Below, in pieces: positions 1 through 9,200 of a stretch of DNA of 64,000 nucleotides. Each line of letters starts with the position of its first letter. Position 1 is the first letter of the stretch. The stretch covers positions 992,001 through 1,056,000 of the forward strand of contig NZ_CP022600.1 in the NCBI RefSeq assembly GCF_002952215.1, given 5' to 3'. The stretch comes from Porphyrobacter sp. HT-58-2 (lineage in GTDB: Bacteria > Pseudomonadota > Alphaproteobacteria > Sphingomonadales > Sphingomonadaceae). Position numbers and translations under genes: made by a program. The notes under the pieces were generated by a model. The model was not told the DNA's origin. It made no database searches and saw nothing but the letters and a program-made list of their open reading frames with translations.

Positions 1-232
1 GACCTATGACCAGCTATTCACCGAGGAATATCAGGAGCGCCTGATCGCCGCCTATTGGGCCGAGATCGAGCGCCATCCGGCCGTGGCAGGCGGCCACGTA
101 TGGAACTTCGCCGATTTCCGCACCGCGCAGCATGGACGGCGGGTCGTCCATAACTTGAAGGGCGTGTTCACCCGCACCCGCGAACCCAAGATGGCCGCCT
201 GGGCGCTGCGCCGCATGTGGGGGGCGGCATGA
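1..232 (+). CDS. Beta-glucuronidase-like glycoside hydrolase family 2, C-terminal end (5' partial)
   Basis: The reading frame is open from base 2 to the TGA at 230-232 and gives 76 residues of a protein that starts before the window. The tail reads VWNFADF, then NLKGVFTRTREPKMAAW, which is the C-terminal strand and helix pattern of GH2 beta-glucuronidases (VWNFADF...KGIFTR.R.PK.AA). The catalytic Glu residues lie upstream and are not seen. The stop overlaps the next start (ATGA), so it is translationally coupled to the GPH symporter. Beta-galactosidase or another GH2 enzyme is possible, but the KGVFTR.REPK segment favours glucuronidase. Confidence 0.75.
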   Translation, partial: TYDQLFTEEYQERLIAAYWAEIERHPAVAGGHVWNFADFRTAQHGRRVVHNLKGVFTRTREPKMAAWALRRMWGAA

Positions 233-1599
233 GCGAGATTCGCCCGCTTGCCCGGAAGGGCATGATCGGCTGGGCGGCGGGCGATTTCGGCTTCAACATC
301 TTCTGGCAGACGCTCAACCTGCTGCTGCTGCCGTTCTACACCGATGTGCTGGGGCTGGACGCCGCGCTGGCTGGGACGGTGTTCCTGATTGCGAGCCTGT
401 GGGACGGGTTTGCCGACACCATCATCGGCGCGCTGGCTGACCGGACGCGCAGCCGCTGGGGATCGTACCGGCCCTATCTGATCTTCGCCTCGCCAGTGCT
501 GGTCGCCTCCTTCATCCTCGCCTTCCTGACGCCCGATTGGGAGCAGGGCGGGCTGTTCCTCTATGCCCTGCTCAGCCAGATCTTCCTGCGCACCGCCTAT
601 TCGCTGGTGTCGATCCCCTATAGCTCGCTGTCGGCGCGCATCTCGCAGGATGCCGACGAGCGCGCCAGCATGGCGGGCTGGCGGATGTTCTTTGCCTTCT
701 CCGGCGGGGCCTTCGTCACCTTCGTCATGCCGCAGCTGGTGCAGTCGCTGGGCGAGGAGACGAGCGCCAACACCTATATCCTCGCCGCCGGGGTGACCGG
801 CCTCATCAGCCTGCCGTTCTTCTGGCTGACCTTCGCCGCCACCTCCGAGCCCGAGCGTTTGCGCGACGCCAATCCGCGCGGATTCTCGGTGACGGCGAGT
901 GTCGAGGATTTCCGCGACACCCTGCGCATGGCGGCCGCCAACGGCCCCTTGGTGCGCATTTTCGGCTGCATCATCGTCTCCAGCCTCGCCTTCACGATGA
1001 CCAACAAGTGCCTGGTCTATTACGTCACCTACTATCTCGAACGCCCCGATCTGGTGCCCCGCATCGTTCCCTTCGCGCTTGCGATCAACCTCGCCTTCGC
1101 GCCGCTGTGGGCAATGCTGGCACGGCGAACCAGCAAGCGGGCGACTTGGCTCGCGGCCAATGCGCTGAGCGCGGTCGGCTACACCGCCTTCTTCCTCAGC
1201 CCCTCGCGCGATCCGATCATCGCGAGCGCGCTGATCGCGGTGATCTCGGCGGGGAATGTCGCCTATCAGGTGCTGTTCTGGGCGATGCTGCCCGACACGG
1301 TCGAATACAACGCGTGGAAGACCGGCCAGCGGCATGACGGCAAGGTGTTCGGCATAGCCTCCTTCGCCAAGCAGCTGGCACTGGGGCTGAACGGCGGCCT
1401 GCTCGGCGTGCTGCTGGTGTGGATCGGCTACACCCCGAATGTGCCGCAGTCCGAGGCGACCTTGTGGGGGTTGAAGGCGATCATGGCGCTGGTGCCGCTG
1501 ACCGGCGTGGCGCTGTCGGCATGGCTGATCTGGGGCTACCCGCTCGATCGGGACATGCACCGCAGACTGGTGGAGGGACGTTATGACGGCACGCATTGA
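229..1599 (+). CDS. GPH-family (glycoside-pentoside-hexuronide:cation) MFS symporter
   Basis: A 456-residue inner-membrane transporter. The ATG at 229 (MSEIRPLARKG) overlaps the upstream stop and is preferred to the GTG at 217. The N-terminus (GWAAGDFGFNIFWQTLNLLLLPFYTDVLG) and the RSRWGSYRPYLIFASP segment after the second helix are hallmarks of the GPH/MFS_2 family, which includes UidB, MelB and XynB. Repeated hydrophobic segments run along the whole length. Between a beta-glucuronidase and a sugar-acid enzyme it most likely imports glucuronides or free hexuronates with a cation. The substrate is inferred from context only. Confidence 0.85.
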   Translation: MSEIRPLARKGMIGWAAGDFGFNIFWQTLNLLLLPFYTDVLGLDAALAGTVFLIASLWDGFADTIIGALADRTRSRWGSYRPYLIFASPVLVASFILAFLTPDWEQGGLFLYALLSQIFLRTAYSLVSIPYSSLSARISQDADERASMAGWRMFFAFSGGAFVTFVMPQLVQSLGEETSANTYILAAGVTGLISLPFFWLTFAATSEPERLRDANPRGFSVTASVEDFRDTLRMAAANGPLVRIFGCIIVSSLAFTMTNKCLVYYVTYYLERPDLVPRIVPFALAINLAFAPLWAMLARRTSKRATWLAANALSAVGYTAFFLSPSRDPIIASALIAVISAGNVAYQVLFWAMLPDTVEYNAWKTGQRHDGKVFGIASFAKQLALGLNGGLLGVLLVWIGYTPNVPQSEATLWGLKAIMALVPLTGVALSAWLIWGYPLDRDMHRRLVEGRYDGTH

Positions 1600-2779
1600 C
1601 CGGCGCAGGGTGTTGGCGGGGATCGGCGCGGCGGGAGTGGCGCTGGCCGCCCCCCTGCCCTTGCTCGCCGCCAACACGGGCCGCGCGACAATCGCCAAGG
1701 TCGAAGCCTTCGCCGTCCCGCGCGCGGTGTTCGTCAAGCTCACCGCTGACGACGGCACCACCGGCTGGGGCGAGGCGGGGCATTCGGGCGGCAAGCTGGT
1801 GGCCGAAGTGATCCGCCGCGAACTCGCGCAAATCTACGAAGGCGCGGACGTGTTCGATGGCGATGCGCTGTGGGCGCGGGCCTATTACGAAATCGACGAA
1901 CTCGGTCCGGGCGGCCTTGCCAGTCAGGCGCTCGCAGGCGTGGACTGCGCGCTGTGGGACCTGCGCGGCAAGCTGCTCGGCCTGCCAGTATGGGCGCTGC
2001 TGGGCGGCAAAGAACGGGCGAGCTTCCCGGTCTATGGCAGCTTCAGCCGCGATCTCGGGCGGGGCCGCTACATGACGCCCGACGATGCCGCCCGCCGCGC
2101 GGCGGAAATGCTCGGCGAAGGCTTCACAGCGATCAAGGTGCGCATGGCGATCCGCGAGGAGAACGCCGATCCGGCTGACGATCCGACGCTCCCGACGGCT
2201 CGCGCGGTGAGGAAGGCGATCGGGGATAGCATCCCGCTCTATGTCGATGCCAACAACGGCTACCGCGCCGCGCGGGCGATCGCGGTGGGCCGGGCGCTGC
2301 ACGAGGAGCTTGGCGTCTCCGTGTTCGAGGAACCCTGCGCGATGCACCACTATGCCAGCATGGCTGAGGTGTCGGGCGCGCTCGACATGACGATTGCGGC
2401 GGGCGAGCACGAATACACGCCCTTCGCTTTCCGCGACCTGATCGATCACGGGCGGCCCGATCTGCTCAACCCGGATGTCTCGAAGCTGTCGGGGCTGACC
2501 GCGGCACGCCACGTCGCCTCGCTCGCCTGGCTGCGCGATCTGCCGATTTCGGTGCACAATGCCCGGCCCACGCTGCTGTCCGCCGCGCACGCCCATTTCG
2601 TCGCCTGGGCGCCGACCGCCAGCCGCCCGCAGGAGCATCCGGGCGCGGTGCGGCTGAAAGAGCTGTGGCGCTATTTCCGCGCGCCGCTGTTGCCCAAGAA
2701 CGGCGTTTTCACCGTGCCCGACGCCCCTGGCTTGGGGCTGGAGCCCGACGAGGCGGCGATCCGCGCCGACGCAGCCTAA
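1583..2779 (+). CDS. Exported enolase-superfamily enzyme (mandelate racemase/muconate lactonizing type)
   Basis: 398 residues, starting inside the symporter gene (17-bp overlap). The N-terminus MTARIDRRRVLAGIGAAGVALA is a twin-arginine-type signal. The core has an N-terminal capping domain and a barrel with the expected metal ligands: Asp in YVDANNGY, Glu in FEEPC and Glu in AAGEHEY. A Lys on the second strand (AIKVRMA) and a His in ISVHNARP are candidate acid/base residues. This pattern fits sugar-acid dehydratases or racemases. Together with beta-glucuronidase and a GPH symporter, the natural guess is an aldonate or uronate derivative, but the reaction cannot be assigned from sequence. The signal peptide is unusual for this superfamily. 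Confidence 0.8.
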   Translation: MTARIDRRRVLAGIGAAGVALAAPLPLLAANTGRATIAKVEAFAVPRAVFVKLTADDGTTGWGEAGHSGGKLVAEVIRRELAQIYEGADVFDGDALWARAYYEIDELGPGGLASQALAGVDCALWDLRGKLLGLPVWALLGGKERASFPVYGSFSRDLGRGRYMTPDDAARRAAEMLGEGFTAIKVRMAIREENADPADDPTLPTARAVRKAIGDSIPLYVDANNGYRAARAIAVGRALHEELGVSVFEEPCAMHHYASMAEVSGALDMTIAAGEHEYTPFAFRDLIDHGRPDLLNPDVSKLSGLTAARHVASLAWLRDLPISVHNARPTLLSAAHAHFVAWAPTASRPQEHPGAVRLKELWRYFRAPLLPKNGVFTVPDAPGLGLEPDEAAIRADAA

Positions 2780-3540
2780 AGCCTCTCGGACACCTTATAC
2801 CGATCCCGCTGCGCCGCCGCTTTGGCGCGGGCTTCCTCGATCGCTTCGATCTCGGTCGAGGCGAGCAGATATTCCAGCACCCGGCCCAGATGTTCGCGCA
2901 TCGCTGTGCGTGCCGCGACCGGGTCGCGCGACCGCAGCGCCTCGATGATCGCGCGGTGTTCGTCGATCACAGGCTTGTGGCCTTTGGTGCGGGACTTCTC
3001 GAAGGTGCGGATGCATTGCGGGGAGCGGTTGCGCACCATCCACAGATGCTCGACCGCCGATTGCATCGCGCTGTTGCGGGTGCACCCGGCGAGGAATTCG
3101 TGGAACCTCTTGTCCACCATCTCGCCCGCGCCCGCGCCCGAAAGGTTGGCGGCCTCCATCTCGGCGAGCAGCCGTTCGAGTTCGGCGAGTTCATCGTCGG
3201 TGATGTTCGCGGCGGCGAGCGCAGCGGCCTCGCCTTCGATCAGGATGCGCGCTTCGGTCAGTTCGAAGGCACCGATATCGCGCTCCACCCCCTCGCGGCT
3301 CGGGGTCTGGCTGATGACATAGACGCCCGATCCGATTCGGACTTCGACTAGCCCTTCGATCTCCAGCGCAATGACCGCCTCGCGCACGGTAGGGCGGCTG
3401 ACGTTGTAGAGCGCGGCCAGCTCGCGTTCGGCCGGCAGGCGATCGCCGGGCTTGTACTCGCCCGAGGCAATCAGCCGGGTCAGCTTTTCGGCGAGCGCCT
3501 GATAGAGACGCGTGGTCTGTTTGGTCGGGAGCGGTTGCAT
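2776..3540 (-). CDS. GntR-family transcriptional regulator, FadR (FCD) subfamily
   Basis: 254 residues. An N-terminal winged helix (residues about 8-76; GDRLPAERELAALYNVSRPTVREAV is the GntR recognition region) is followed by an all-helical FCD effector domain (about 95-235) with metal- and ligand-binding His residues (FHEFL, DEHRAIIEAL, REHL). It converges on the enolase-superfamily gene, the two stops overlapping by 4 bp. It most likely represses the glucuronide operon in the manner of UxuR/ExuR. A perfect palindrome 26 bp upstream of its start suggests autoregulation. Effector identity is inference. Confidence 0.88.
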   Translation of the reverse strand: MQPLPTKQTTRLYQALAEKLTRLIASGEYKPGDRLPAERELAALYNVSRPTVREAVIALEIEGLVEVRIGSGVYVISQTPSREGVERDIGAFELTEARILIEGEAAALAAANITDDELAELERLLAEMEAANLSGAGAGEMVDKRFHEFLAGCTRNSAMQSAVEHLWMVRNRSPQCIRTFEKSRTKGHKPVIDEHRAIIEALRSRDPVAARTAMREHLGRVLEYLLASTEIEAIEEARAKAAAQRDRYKVSERL

Positions 3541-3565
3541 GAGCTGACACTGTCCTTACCAATTT

Positions 3566-3578
3566 GACTTGGCAAGTC
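3566..3578. promoter_or_regulatory. Perfect palindrome, candidate GntR operator
   Basis: GACTTG-G-CAAGTC, 6-bp arms around one base, lies 26 bp upstream of the GntR start. A second partly overlapping symmetry, CCAA-N6-TTGG, covers 3559-3572. FadR-subfamily proteins bind short palindromes of this size as dimers, so autoregulation is the simplest reading. Confidence 0.4.
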
Positions 3579-3670
3579 CGACTATCCTGATTGTGTGCCC
3601 GTCGCCCTGCGAGCAAAGCGGCCTTTCGCCATTCCATCCACAAACGGTTATGATCGCGCGCTGCGCATGA

Positions 3671-3757
3671 CCCCGAAAGTTGCACAGCGGCGTTCTGCGG
3701 AAATACCCGCAATTGTTCAGGTCCGGGAACGACTGGGTCTGGGCCGGGAGCAGCCGG
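3671..3757. repeat. Degenerate repeat, copy A
   Basis: The segment beginning CCCCGAAAGTTGCACAGCGG and ending around GGGAGCAGCCGG resembles 4538-4617 in the same orientation: cCCGAAAGyTGCmCAGCGGC, TTCkGCGGAAA, CGGGAACGAC and CAGCCG recur in order with small gaps. No intact reading frame is shared. Copy A lies upstream and copy B downstream of the Amj remnant. Confidence 0.5.
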
Positions 3758-3928
3758 CGCATCTTTGCTCAAGGTTTTCGGCTTCCTGCCCCCTACCATC
3801 GCAACCCCTGAGGCGAATTGGATCGTTCAACGGGCCCTTTGCGGACACCAGAGGTCGGACTGCCCTCCCCTCCGAAAATCCGGCTTGCCCGCTCTCTCAT
3901 CAAGGTGGTGCGCTTTGTTTTCGCATAG

Positions 3929-4474
3929 AGGGGCTCGCCCTCGAACTGGCAGCATCAGGATAGCCAGTCGGCACGGCTTTCGCGCCCCACGCTCATCACC
4001 TTCTTTCAGGCACGCCGCTCGACCGCCCGGCTAATCCTTGCCAGCATGACCCCCGCAGGCTTGGCCACCCTGCGCGATTCCATTGCCATTCCTTCCGGCG
4101 AGACGCTGCGCGGCTTGAGCAAGCCGCGGGGCGTAAGCTGGTCGGTGCTGATCGCCAATTCCGCGGCGCAAGGATTGCTGGCGGTGGGGGTGCTTGCCTC
4201 GCTTTATGCGGGCTATCTCGTGCCTGAGTTCCGCGTCACCGCGTCGCAGATGACCGCGATCGTCAACGGGTTTGCCACGATCCTGCTGTTCGCGCTGATT
4301 GACCCGCAGATCTCCGCGCTGACCGACGACGTGCTTGACGGCAGCGTGAGCGAGGCGACTTTTCGCAGAGCGATGGTCTGGGTCTCGCTGAGCCGCCTGG
4401 TTGGCACACTGATCGCACAGGCGATCCTTGTGCTGGCCGCTGTCGCAATCGCTTGGGCGGCCGGATGGCTCTAG
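3929..4474 (+). pseudogene. Lipid II flippase Amj family (DUF2837), 5'-truncated remnant
   Basis: From 4046 the frame gives 142 residues beginning MTPAGLATLRDS, and protein-like sequence continues upstream to an in-frame TAG at 3926-3928 (RPTLITFFQARRSTARLILAS). The C-terminal part has features expected of the Amj family: LASLYAGYLVPEF, then INGFATILLF-type and LIDPQISALTDDVLDG segments, and a final helix pair. Full Amj proteins are about 260 residues with an N-terminal membrane half. No trace of that half is seen in any forward frame between 3595 and 3929. A short protein starting at 4046 could still be made, but it would lack half the transporter. I call it a truncated remnant; family assignment is from memory of the C-terminal pattern. 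Confidence 0.6.
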
Positions 4475-4537
4475 CAATTGCGGACTTCTAGCGGCAACTA
4501 ACCCCCAGTTGTAGTCATAAGCGGGTTCGAGGCTCGA

Positions 4538-4617
4538 TCCCGAAAGCTGCCCAGCGGCTTTCGGCGGAAACAGACGTTCATGGCTCTAATCGGGAACGAC
4601 CGCCTCTGGTCGGCAGC
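4538..4617. repeat. Degenerate repeat, copy B
   Basis: Begins TCCCGAAAGCTGCCCAGCGG and matches copy A at 3671-3757 in order and orientation, including the CGGGAACGAC block. The remaining bases between 4475 and 4778 carry no supported gene. Confidence 0.5.
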
Positions 4618-4778
4618 CGATATCGCCCACCCGCTTTACACTCCTCGCTGTTCTTTTCGCGCGACCGGAACGAAGGCGATCAATGCTGATGTCGCCGCAA
4701 GGGCGCCGCTCGATTGCCGCAGGTGAGAGATATGGTGTGGCAAGTTCAGCCACACGCGCCCATTTTCGGTTCCGCAGT

Positions 4779-5126
4779 TCAGAAGCGCGGCACGATCAGC
4801 CCTCGATAACCCTCTAAGATCGCCGCCTGTGCCAGCTCTTGCGTGGACTCGACGTCTCGCGCCAGCATCCGGCCTCTCCATCTTTGGTCGGTCAGATCGT
4901 CGGGCGTAATCTCGAAAGCCCGAAGAACTGTGACGTTGCGGCCATCGAGCAGTGGTCCGATATCCACTCGAACTGCAACCAACACCGTCGGCTGCAACGT
5001 CCCGACCTGATTGGCCTCGCGCAGCGCGGTCTCGGGAGCAAGCGATGGTCTTGTGCGCGACATCACCTCCCGCCGCATGGCGTCTTGCTGGACGATCGGC
5101 GAAGGTGCCGTTAGTTGACGGTGCAA
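4779..5126 (-). pseudogene. RES-domain toxin (NAD+-degrading RES/Xre type) fragment
   Basis: The frame reads LAPETALREANQVG, then TVLVAVRVDIGPLLDG, LTDQRWRGRML, ESTQELAQAAILEGYRGLIVPRF before a stop. This order (S-PETALxE, PxTLVxYxVD, W, PTQxLGxAAxxxGxxGLLVPS) is that of the central and late RES domain. The N-terminal 40-50 residues with the conserved Arg/Tyr region are missing, because sequence further upstream belongs to the next gene at 5156. The C-terminal strand after GLIVP is lost to a stop, possibly by frameshift since adjacent frames stay open. No Xre-like antitoxin is recognisable next to it. The only in-frame start upstream is a weak TTG at 5126. Confidence 0.5.
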
Positions 5127-5155
5127 CCGGCAACAATGCGAGGGGCAAGATTGCT

Positions 5156-6157
5156 ATGCCGCGCCGTCTTCTATCCCGACTGGCCGCAACGTTCCTGTTA
5201 GCCGCCGCATTGGGGCCTGCGGCGCTTGCAGACACCGCCCCTGATCTCGGCGCCCTGAAGGGCAAGGCTGCGGCCGGCGATACTGCCGCACGGGTGGAGC
5301 TGGTACAGGCACTTCTTGCCTCAGTCCCCCGCACGCCGCGCGCTGATGTGCCTTCGCCTGCGCTGTTCGCGGCGCAATGCTGGTGGACCGGTCTGGATCA
5401 ATCTGCCGCCATCGAAGCGCGCACCCTGTCAGAAGCAACTCTGGCCGAGATCGAGGCTGAATTTGCGGCGCGCGAGACGGAGCTTCGCCTCGTCCCGAGC
5501 GACAAGTCATGGCAGAAAGCGACGGATGAGCAGCGGTGGGGCGATGGCGCATCGGATCGGTTCGGCACGCGCAACCGCAACATCCGGGAGAGCCTGCCTG
5601 CGACAGCCGCCATACTGTTGCAATTCGCGCAGAACCGAAAGCACGATGAGGCACTGAGCCGGGCCGAGGCGCTGGATTGGGCGCGTCCCGAGACCCACGC
5701 GCTGATCGCGCAGCTGCATATCCTCGCTGGCAATCTGCCACAGGCTGAAGAAGCGGCGCAACGAACCCTGCAGCTTTATCGCGGCCACTACAGCGGTCAT
5801 TCGGTTCTCGCCCAGATCGAGTTCCGACGCCTGAAGGGCAGCTATGTCTGCGATACTGCGCTTGCGTGGGAGCGTCTCGTCCAGGCCGACATGCACAATG
5901 ATGAATCGACCTTGTTGGTGACCAACCTGATCGAACTCTATCAGCTCGAGCGGGATCCGATGCGGCTGAAGGCCCTGCGCGACCGGCTTGATAACCGTAT
6001 CCGCTACCATGAACTGGCGGCCAGCTGGGGCGAACGCATGACCGGGATCAGCCCCTACAGGCCCTATCTCAGTGAGGCGCAGCTTGCCCAGTTTCGCACT
6101 ATGCGCGATCAGGCCGACGTGGAATTGGCCAAGCTGAAACCGGCTGACAAACCTTAG
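5156..6157 (+). CDS. Exported alpha-helical repeat (TPR-like) protein of unknown function
   Basis: 333 residues from the ATG at 5156, chosen because it places a clean signal peptide (MPRRLLSRLAATFLLAAALGPAALA) at the N-terminus. The mature protein is rich in helices. The stretch HALIAQLHILAGNLPQAEEAAQRTLQLYRGHYSGH has the spacing of a tetratricopeptide repeat (A-G-AE-A), with weaker repeats before and after. It has only two or three cysteines and no catalytic motif that I recognise. It stands alone between the decayed stretch and the convergent tricorn-like protease gene. I do not recognise a specific family. Confidence 0.75.
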   Translation: MPRRLLSRLAATFLLAAALGPAALADTAPDLGALKGKAAAGDTAARVELVQALLASVPRTPRADVPSPALFAAQCWWTGLDQSAAIEARTLSEATLAEIEAEFAARETELRLVPSDKSWQKATDEQRWGDGASDRFGTRNRNIRESLPATAAILLQFAQNRKHDEALSRAEALDWARPETHALIAQLHILAGNLPQAEEAAQRTLQLYRGHYSGHSVLAQIEFRRLKGSYVCDTALAWERLVQADMHNDESTLLVTNLIELYQLERDPMRLKALRDRLDNRIRYHELAASWGERMTGISPYRPYLSEAQLAQFRTMRDQADVELAKLKPADKP

Positions 6158-6242
6158 TCACAGCCTCCCGATATCAGGAGAGGACACCAAGCCTTTTTGG
6201 GCCAGGTCACCCGCCCCCTGACGATCCCCGCGATCAGCCGCG

Positions 6243-9200
6243 TTACTTGCCGATCTCGGTCGGATAGGGCGGCGGTGCCTTGACCGGGGACACGGCGCTT
6301 TCCAGCTGCTGCAACACCGCCGCGATGGCAGTTTCAAGCTGCGTGTCCTGCCCGCGATCGAGCGCCAGCGGATCGAGCTCGACCCTGATATCGGGCGCTA
6401 CGCCCTCGTTCTCGATCGTGAAGCGGCCCTGCGTGTCGTAGAACCGGAAATTGGGCACAGCCAGCCGTCCCCCGTCGATCAGGTTGGGATTGGCGCTGAT
6501 ACCGATCAGCCCGCCCCATGTGCGCGTGCCGATCAGCGTGCCGAGCCCGCTTTCGCGGAACGCATAGGGCATCCAGTCGCCCCCCGATCCGGCGTCCTGA
6601 TCGATCAGCATCACCTTGGGTCCGTAGATCCCGCCGCCAGGCGTTGCGTAGGGAATGCTTTCGCGGTCTTTCCAGCCCGCCAGCCATTTGCGGCTCAGGA
6701 CGTCGATGATGTAATTGGCCGCCTGTCCGCCGCCGTTGGAACGTTCGTCCAGGATCAGCCCCTGCTTGTCGGTCTGGGCGAAATACATCCGGTTGAAGAA
6801 GGTGAAGCCTGCGCCTGCGGTGTTGGGCATGTAGACATAGGCCACCCGCCCGCCAGTGGCCTGATCGACGCGCCTGCGATTGCCCTCGATCCATGCCCAC
6901 AGGCGCAGCTGGCCCTCGTTGGCGACCGGCTCGACCGTCGAGGTGCGGCGCGGGCCGGCGGGGCTGGCCGCCACAGTCAGCGCCACCTGCGACCCGCGCA
7001 CGCCAGAGAGGGCGGCGTAGATATTGTCGGCAGCGGTCAATTCCTGCCCGTTCACCGCAAGGATGTAATCCCCTTCCTTCACGTCGACGCCGGGTGCAGC
7101 CAGCGGGGCGGCAAGGAACGGGTTCCACTTTTCGCCGGTGAAGATCCGCTTGATCCGGTAGCGTCCGCCCTCGACCGCAATGTCGGCGCCCAGCAGGCCC
7201 GGAGCTGCGGCGCTGTTGTCGTAGACGTCGCCTCCGCCGATGTAATTGTGGCCAACCCCCATTTCGCCTGCCATCTCGACCATCAGTTCATTGAGGTCTT
7301 CGCGCCGTCCGACATGGGCGAGCAGCGGTTCGAACTTGGCGCGCACGCCTTCCCAGTCGAGGCCGTGCATGCCCGGATCGTAGAAGTACTCCTTCTCCAT
7401 CCGCCACACATCGCCGAAGATCTGCCGCCATTCGGCCATCGGATCGATATTGAGGCGCACATCGCCGAGGCTGACCGGCTTGGGTTCAAGCTTCTTGGCC
7501 GCATCAGCCGTCATCAACGCTCCGCTGGCCTTGGTCAGCAGCAGCTTTGCGCCCTTGGCATCGGTCTCGATCGCGACAATGCCCGTTGCGACTTCATCGG
7601 CCTTGCGCTCTTCGAAGTCGAAACGCAGCAGGCGGTTGCGCTCGTCACCGCTGTCCGGCCCGGTGGCCGCGCCGGGCTGCACCTGCTCGACAAAGAACAG
7701 CGCCCCGTCCTTGGCTGTGGCGAGGCTGGCATAGAATGCTTCTGCCACCGGCAGGGCGACGATCCGGCGATCGAGGCCGACCGGATCGACCTTGGGCGCT
7801 GCGGCGCTGGCAGGCTTGTCATCGCCCTTTTTCGCCTTGGTATCCTTCGCGCCGCTCTCCTCAGGCTTTTCCGGTTCCTCGTTGGCGAGGATCGGGGCCA
7901 GCGGCGATTGACCCGCCGGATCGAGCACGGCAGCATAGAGCCCGGCGCGATAGGGGCGATCCTGCGTCGTCATGTCGAGCCCGGAATAGACCGAGCCGGC
8001 GTTGGTCGAAGCTGCGAAGAACAGCAGCTTGCCATCCTTGGAGAATTGCGGGCTGGCGATGTCGGCAAAGCCGCTGGTGACCGCAAAGGCGCGGCGCGCA
8101 TCGAGATCGTAGAGGCTTAGCGCGGCGTTCTCGTTCGCGCCGCGGGTGGTGAAGGCCAGCCAGGTGCCGGTCGGCGAAAGCACGGCGTCGAAATCGCCGT
8201 TGCGGCGCGGGCTTGAGGCGATCTGCCAGCTGCTGCCGCTGGCAACGTCCATCGCGTGAAGCGTCAGCTTGTTGCTGGCATAGATGATGTGCTTGCCCTT
8301 GTTGCCCCAGCCAACCAGCTGGTAGAAATGCGCGCCCAGGGGCAGGCGCCGGGCAGGCTGAATCCCGCTCTGGTCCTCGATCACCAGTTGCTGTCCGGCG
8401 CCGTCATCGGTGATGTAGGCGATGCGCGTGCCATCATCCGACCAGATCGCGGTATAATCGCGGGTAGCGGCGCTCTGCGAGATGTTGCGGGTGGCGCCCT
8501 TGTCGGTCGGCACGGTGAACACTTCGCCGCGGGCCGTTACCGCGACGCGCGCCCCCGAAGGCGAGAGCGTGGCGCTGGAGATCTGCTTGGACACATCGCG
8601 CCAGCCCGGTCGCCGCGCGGGCAGATCGGCGACCAACGTGATCGGCAGGCGTGATGTGACGCCACTGGCAACGTCCAGCGCGTGCAGCACGCCGCCGGCC
8701 TCGTAGACGATGCGGCCGTTCTTGGCGGTGATGTTGCGGATGTCCCACTCTGCCTCGCGCGTGACCTGCGCGGTCTCCCCTGTGGCGGGATCATAGCTAA
8801 AGATGTTCGCGCGGGTGTTCCATCTGTCGGACAGGAAGTACAGCTTGCCGCCCATCCACACCGGATCGAATTCGCTGGTGCGATCACCCGCGATCGTGGT
8901 CGCGGTGCCAGCGGCAAAGTCGATCAGCTGGATCGAAGGCGCGCGTCCGCCGCGATAGCCGCGCCAGCCATTGACCCCGCCGGTGAGCACTGCATTGGCC
9001 GAACCCCAGGGGACATTGGCGAAGACCTTGCCCGTTTCGTCATAGCTGCCGGCGAAGACTTCAGCTTCGGATACCTTCTGCGGCAACCCGCCAGCCAGTG
9101 CGACGTGATAGAGCTGGCCGGAGCGTCCGGCGCGCCGTTCCCGGGCGCTGACCATCGCCACCGCCTTGCCATCCGGTGTCCAGTCGATCGCCGTATCGTC

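Noticed and set aside
52..1794. Long minus-strand reading frame of 580 residues opposite the symporter
   Set aside because: It is antisense to a clear GPH transporter, has low-complexity Arg/Gly/His/Gln composition and no recognisable domain; typical of GC-rich shadow frames.
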